Assembly (NCBI GenBank): GCA_031411835.1 | Contig: JANOBV010000310.1 | Span: 1-26,797 of the forward strand | Length of the DNA: 26,797 bases | Reading direction: 5' to 3' | DNA from: JADKIH01 sp031411835 | GTDB lineage: Bacteria > Bacteroidota > Bacteroidia > AKYH767-A > 2013-40CM-41-45 | In this document: one piece after another, positions 23,901-26,797 of the stretch | Position numbering within the stretch: position 1 is the stretch's first letter | Layout: each line of letters opens with the position of its first letter | Notes under the pieces: model-generated | Databases searched by the model: none | What the model was told of the DNA's origin: nothing | Seen by the model: only the letters and a program-made list of their open reading frames with translations | Position numbers and translations under genes: made by a program

Positions 23901-26638
23901 CGGGTGCAACAACAGATTCTATTGGTAATTTAACTTCAGGTACATTCTATTGTTTAGTTGAAGATGCAAATAATTGTCCGGACAGTGTTGGTTTTACAAT
24001 GGCAAATCCTGATTCAATCATTGTTCCTGCAATCGTTTCTGATTATCAAGGTTTCAATGTTAGTTGTTCTGGTGGCAACAATGGTGCAATTCAAGTGTTC
24101 CCTTTTGGCGGAGATAATAACTTCACTTATTCATGGTCGAATTCGCAGACATCTGATAGTATAACAGGATTGACAGCGGCTACTTACAATTTAACAATTC
24201 TCGATGGAAGAGGTTGTAGAAAAGATACATCGATCACTTTAACTGAACCGGTTGCATTAGCTGTAACATTATTTCCGGATACTTTTGTTGGTGGAACAAA
24301 TGTTCGTTGCTTTGGTTATAATGATGGCGGACTTCATTCGAATGTTTCAGGTGGAGTTTCACCTTATCAATATTCTTGGTCAAATGGAGATGTAGCAGAT
24401 TCTGCTGTCGGATTATCTGCCGGTTCTTATTTGCTTACGGTAACAGATAGCAACGGTTGTGTTTTAGTTGATTCGGCATCAATCTCTGAGCCGGATTCAA
24501 TCAATTTACTTGCTGTTGTTCCTAACTACAATGGTTACAATATTGCTTGCTTTGGCGACACTACTGCATGTATCACCTTAAATATGATAGGAGGAAATGC
24601 TCCATTTACATTTGTATGGGATGGAAACGATACTCTCTTAGCAACTACTCGTTGTGACCTCGGTGCCGATACATTGAACTTAGTCATACTCGATGGAAAC
24701 GGTTGTCAACTCGATACATTCTTTATAATTACTGGTCCGCCACCTATTGCAATCAATTCTACACTATCAACAGCAGGAACATATAATATTGTCTGCTTTG
24801 GAACGAACACTGGATCAATCGATCTTACTATGTCAGGTGGTGTTGCACCATTCGATTATCTCTGGGCAACTTCTGAAACAACGGAAGATATTTCAAGTCT
24901 TGGTGCGGGATCTTATCAAGTGAATGTAACAGATGCAAATGGTTGTCTTGATTCAGCTGCATTTAATCTAACAGAACCAACAGAACTTGACGCGGTGATT
25001 ACAAGTACGCCTACAACATGCGGAATGAATAATGGAACTGCAACTGCAATGCCTACAGGAGGAGTAACACCTTATTCTTATGCATGGACAGGTTCGCAAA
25101 CAACACAAACTGCTACGAATTTACCTGCACAGTTATATTTCATAACGGTGACTGATAGTTTAGGCTGTACTTTTTCTGATGTAGTTAGTGTATCTGCAAG
25201 TTCACAAGCGGTTGTATCTATAACTACATTCACTAACAACAATTGTTATGGTACTTCTGAAGGAACTGCGACTGCAACACTTTCGGGTGGCGTAGGACCA
25301 TTCACTTATTTATGGTCAAATGGCGATACAACTTTTAATACTGATAGTCTTGCTGCCGGAACATATACGCTGCAAGTAACAGATTCAAATAATTGTGTTT
25401 CGCCGGGAAGTGTTACAATCACAGAACCTAATGCATTTGCATTTAATTATAATGTAAACAATGCTTATTGTAATGGTGTGAACAATGGTTCAGTAACACT
25501 TGCTGTAACCGGAGGAACGGGTTCTTATCAATTCAATTGGTCGAATGGTGATATCGGAACTTTTGCCGATAGTTTGCCGGGTGGATTTGTTCTTGTTCAA
25601 GTAACGGATAGTTTTGGTTGTAATCAAATTGATTCAGTAAATATCATACAAGGAACATCTATCGCTTCTTCAATCAATTCTTCAACTGATGTTTTGTGCT
25701 TCGCTGGTAATAATGGTTCTGCTTCTGTGAATGCAGCAACCGGCGGTTTAGGCCCAATTACTTATACTTGGTCAAATGGAGACTTGGGGCTTTCGGCAGA
25801 TTCATTAACTGCAGGTTCATACACAGTTGATATTGTTGACTCAGTTAATTGTTTGCTTTCATTGAATGTGACAATTTCAGAACCTGCTTTACTTGCTTTG
25901 AACTTAACGTCAACAAATGTTACTTGCTTCGGTGATAACGATGGAGTTGCTGATGCAATCGTAACCGGTGGCATAGGTACATACACCTATACATGGACTC
26001 CGAATATTTCTACGAATGCCACTCTAACGAATTTAAGCCCGGGAACTTATTCTGTTGTTATTACTGATCAGAATTTATGTTCAACGAATTCTTCAGCTAC
26101 TATTACAGAGCCTACAGAAATAGTTTCTGTTGCAGGAAGTGATCTTTCAGACTGTGAAGAGACAATGACTTTAAATGCTGTTCTTAATTCGCCATTTACG
26201 GGCTTATGGTCTGTTGCTTTTGGTTCGGCAAATTTCACGGATGCAACTTCACCGAATTCCAGTGTATCTGGATTGACTCTTGGTGACAATTTAATTGTAT
26301 GGACGATTACCGACGGAACTTGTTTCGGAATTGATACTGTTGTGGTAAGAAGAAATACAGATGCTGAATGTGATTTAGAAATACCTACTGGAATTACTCC
26401 AAATGGTGATGGAAAAAATGACCAGCTGATCATACATGGAATTGAAAGATACCCTGATAATAACGTTGCAATTTACAATCGTTGGGGAAATCTTGTCTAT
26501 GAAAAAGATGGTTATGCCAATGAATGGTTTGGTCAGAATAAATCAAATGACCCACTTCCGGAAGGAACGTATTTTATAATTCTTGTAATTAAAAATACGG
26601 ATATTAAGATGACTACCTATATTGACCTCCGAAGATAA
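20927..26638 (+). CDS. Giant SprB-repeat surface adhesin with type B T9SS sorting domain (17 repeats)
   Basis: A 1903-residue exported protein, paralogous to the 1278-residue adhesin upstream. The signal peptide ends near ASA-TH. The N-terminal region (ATHSSGADLQYTW, SFYRDCAG, FYVCCRNC, TYNHGVFDPDGDSLVY, EYRNGVLIGSAIRDM) is collinear with that of the paralogue. Seventeen SprB repeats follow (about residues 402-1730), then one Ig/PKD-like domain, then a type B sorting domain (IPTGITPNGDGKNDQLII, IYNRWGNLVYEKDG, TYIDLRR). Each repeat carries two well-placed Cys, allowing an intra-repeat disulfide. It should be displayed through T9SS with help from a PorP/SprF protein, very likely the one encoded upstream. 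ATG codons lie at 20927 and 20930; either is possible. It is a candidate motility or attachment adhesin; ligand unknown. Confidence 0.9.
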   Translation: MMQFTTFSRSLFTRLLLLAFVLFTNLYSFTASATHSSGADLQYTWVSGNTFKVTASFYRDCAGVAAPATITLNAKSTSCSKNQNYTLNLVAGTGQEITFPCRTVQTKCSNSSSVNAGYQRYEYSNNVTLPQQCTDWVMSFYVCCRNCAITTLNSPCADNMYIEATLNNVIAPRNNSAQFTNIPVALICVNQGFTYNHGVFDPDGDSLVYAFINPKTFNTSTNTVGSVTFNPGFSSSSPLTSSPAVTLNSSNGDITMNPTVNGEIGVCAIIVREYRNGVLIGSAIRDMQFLTRICNPNFLPTATGINGTSNFSVTVCPGSNINFTINSADPNALDTVDMSWNNSIATATFTIVGAKLPVGTFNWTPTLADARAQPYTFIVIVRDNACPYAGSQTYSFVINVPVITASVSSPVFSTYNVACRGASTGAITATGGGGTTPYTYLWNPSGQTTQTATGLAANSYTVTVTDADGCSSTASTTLTEPPTSVADSISASTNITCFGASNGTATAVAYGGIGPHTYLWTPSGQTTATASGLGPATYTVRATDANGCTSQQTIAITQPTALSAIVSQFDNVTCRNNANGSMTIVPSGGTSPYTHSWSNGASTAAISNLGPGNYTDTIRDSKNCIFLISQMITEPAVALGIPASSVSTTNVSCFGGSNGTASVSPSGGTSPYTIQWSNGDTGTVADSLIAGNYQVTIIDGNNCSFDSTITISAPSLLASSFVNYAITPGGTDIACFGQTTGQSKVTVVGGTPPYSYSWNTGATIDSIINRGAGIYTVIVTDFKGCTQTISDTITQPAVLASTLNVRNVGCKGESSGYIIANLTGGSPAYLYSWTPNISSNDSAYLIPAGFYSLTTTDLNGCTKTDTLTITEPDTLVPLILPSTYIGAVNLRCNGDSSGSATVTVFGGTAPFTYTWSTGETTASIDSLAADKIIVRVVDANGCSIEKDTTLTEPPPFTHISDINDPLCFGDSSGYIKINLAGSTPPYTYNWNTGATTDSIGNLTSGTFYCLVEDANNCPDSVGFTMANPDSIIVPAIVSDYQGFNVSCSGGNNGAIQVFPFGGDNNFTYSWSNSQTSDSITGLTAATYNLTILDGRGCRKDTSITLTEPVALAVTLFPDTFVGGTNVRCFGYNDGGLHSNVSGGVSPYQYSWSNGDVADSAVGLSAGSYLLTVTDSNGCVLVDSASISEPDSINLLAVVPNYNGYNIACFGDTTACITLNMIGGNAPFTFVWDGNDTLLATTRCDLGADTLNLVILDGNGCQLDTFFIITGPPPIAINSTLSTAGTYNIVCFGTNTGSIDLTMSGGVAPFDYLWATSETTEDISSLGAGSYQVNVTDANGCLDSAAFNLTEPTELDAVITSTPTTCGMNNGTATAMPTGGVTPYSYAWTGSQTTQTATNLPAQLYFITVTDSLGCTFSDVVSVSASSQAVVSITTFTNNNCYGTSEGTATATLSGGVGPFTYLWSNGDTTFNTDSLAAGTYTLQVTDSNNCVSPGSVTITEPNAFAFNYNVNNAYCNGVNNGSVTLAVTGGTGSYQFNWSNGDIGTFADSLPGGFVLVQVTDSFGCNQIDSVNIIQGTSIASSINSSTDVLCFAGNNGSASVNAATGGLGPITYTWSNGDLGLSADSLTAGSYTVDIVDSVNCLLSLNVTISEPALLALNLTSTNVTCFGDNDGVADAIVTGGIGTYTYTWTPNISTNATLTNLSPGTYSVVITDQNLCSTNSSATITEPTEIVSVAGSDLSDCEETMTLNAVLNSPFTGLWSVAFGSANFTDATSPNSSVSGLTLGDNLIVWTITDGTCFGIDTVVVRRNTDAECDLEIPTGITPNGDGKNDQLIIHGIERYPDNNVAIYNRWGNLVYEKDGYANEWFGQNKSNDPLPEGTYFIILVIKNTDIKMTTYIDLRR
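22130..26116 (+). repeat. Seventeen tandem SprB repeats
   Basis: Seventeen units averaging about 78 residues (about 235 bases), with the pattern (V/A)xCFGxxxG, GGxxPYxYxWSNGxT, LxAGxYxVxVTDxNGC, TEP. Unit borders fall at the TEP/P-A linker. Some adjacent units share extra features (a longer lead-in such as YxGxNV/I before the first Cys in units 7 and 9-12), suggesting local duplication of blocks. Units are divergent at DNA level. Confidence 0.9.
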
Positions 26639-26726
26639 TGAAAAATGAAAAATGAAAAATGCGGTGCTTGGCAAAAGTCGCCATGCAATTTCCATAGAGT
26701 TATTTTTCATTCTTCATTTTTCATTA
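26636..26726. repeat. 24-base inverted repeat between convergent stop codons
   Basis: The left arm 26636-26659 and the right arm 26703-26726 are reverse complements with a single mismatch, around a 43-base centre. Each arm is built from 7-base units of the type TGAAAAA. The outermost TAA of the left arm is the stop of the giant adhesin; the outermost TAA of the right arm, read on minus, is the stop of the next gene. The centre contains a small TGGC/GCCA stem. It could be a two-way transcription end or a small dispersed repeat. Confidence 0.75.
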
Positions 26727-26797
26727 TATTTTTATTATTGATCTTGTCACTTTTTTATTATCGAAGATCAAGTTAATAGTGTACGTTCCGCTTTCTC
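26724..26797 (-). CDS. C-terminal end of a type A T9SS-sorted protein, partial
   Basis: On the minus strand the last 23 complete codons of an open frame run from the window edge to a TAA at 26726-26724, reading ESGTYTINLIFDNKKVTRSI and then IKI. The pattern (S)GxYxIxLxxxNKKVxRxxIxK is the final strand pair of type A T9SS sorting domains (compare the GIYMARL...QKVTIN end of the DNRLRE protein in this window). The rest of the gene lies outside, so its body is unknown. Convergent with the giant adhesin. Confidence 0.7.
   Translation of the reverse strand, partial: ESGTYTINLIFDNKKVTRSIIKI

Noticed and set aside
22130..26116. Regular spacing suggesting a CRISPR-like or DNA-level tandem array
   Set aside because: Units are about 235 bases, divergent in DNA and conserved only as protein in one open frame.
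21550..26433. Several open frames on both strands inside the giant adhesin (for example minus 21550-22011 and 26068-26433)
   Set aside because: They are shadows produced by the repetitive Thr/Ser/Gly-rich coding sequence; no domains, no promoters.

Overview
The window reads as an AT-rich chromosome segment of a Bacteroidota bacterium, probably environmental (Chitinophagales/Sphingobacteriales-like or an uncultured lineage). The evidence is internal: type IX secretion system (T9SS) sorting domains of both type A and type B, a PorP/SprF protein, a PorE-like OmpA lipoprotein, SprB-repeat adhesins, and promoters of the Bacteroidota pattern (TTG, about 19-20 bases, TAnnTTTG) instead of sigma70 boxes. 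No rRNA, tRNA, CRISPR array or insertion sequence was seen, and no gene-free stretch exceeds 300 bases.

Bases 1-6600 carry a tight plus-strand operon for a surface glycan or glycolipid: a 5'-truncated YfhO-family membrane protein, a GT4-type glycosyltransferase, a PIG-L/LmbE deacetylase, an LpxD-like N-acyltransferase and an asparagine-synthase-type amidotransferase. Gaps are 3-13 bases, and the operon ends at a two-way terminator. The deacetylase plus LpxD-like pair suggests exchange of an N-acetyl group for another acyl group on an amino sugar.

Bases 6600-8360 hold a minus-strand secreted protein made of two duplicated DNRLRE modules and a type A T9SS tail, with a clear promoter that fixes its start codon.

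Bases 8380-12130 hold a divergent cyanophycin pair: cyanophycinase on minus and cyanophycin synthetase on plus, sharing a 188-base promoter region. This is a nitrogen and carbon storage module.

Bases 12130-13826 hold a tripartite HipBST-like toxin-antitoxin operon, in which the HipA N-terminal subdomain is a separate gene (HipS) from the kinase (HipT). A 17-base perfect inverted repeat and recurring AATCACA-type sites lie upstream and are candidate HipB operators.

Bases 13970-26640 are a T9SS surface-adhesin locus: a 1278-residue protein with seven SprB repeats, a PorP/SprF protein and a PorE-like lipoprotein form one transcription unit with a strong terminator; then comes a paralogous 1903-residue protein with seventeen SprB repeats. 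At the right edge the last 23 codons of a minus-strand type A T9SS protein are visible. The stop codons of this gene and of the giant adhesin each form the outer end of one arm of a 24-base inverted repeat.
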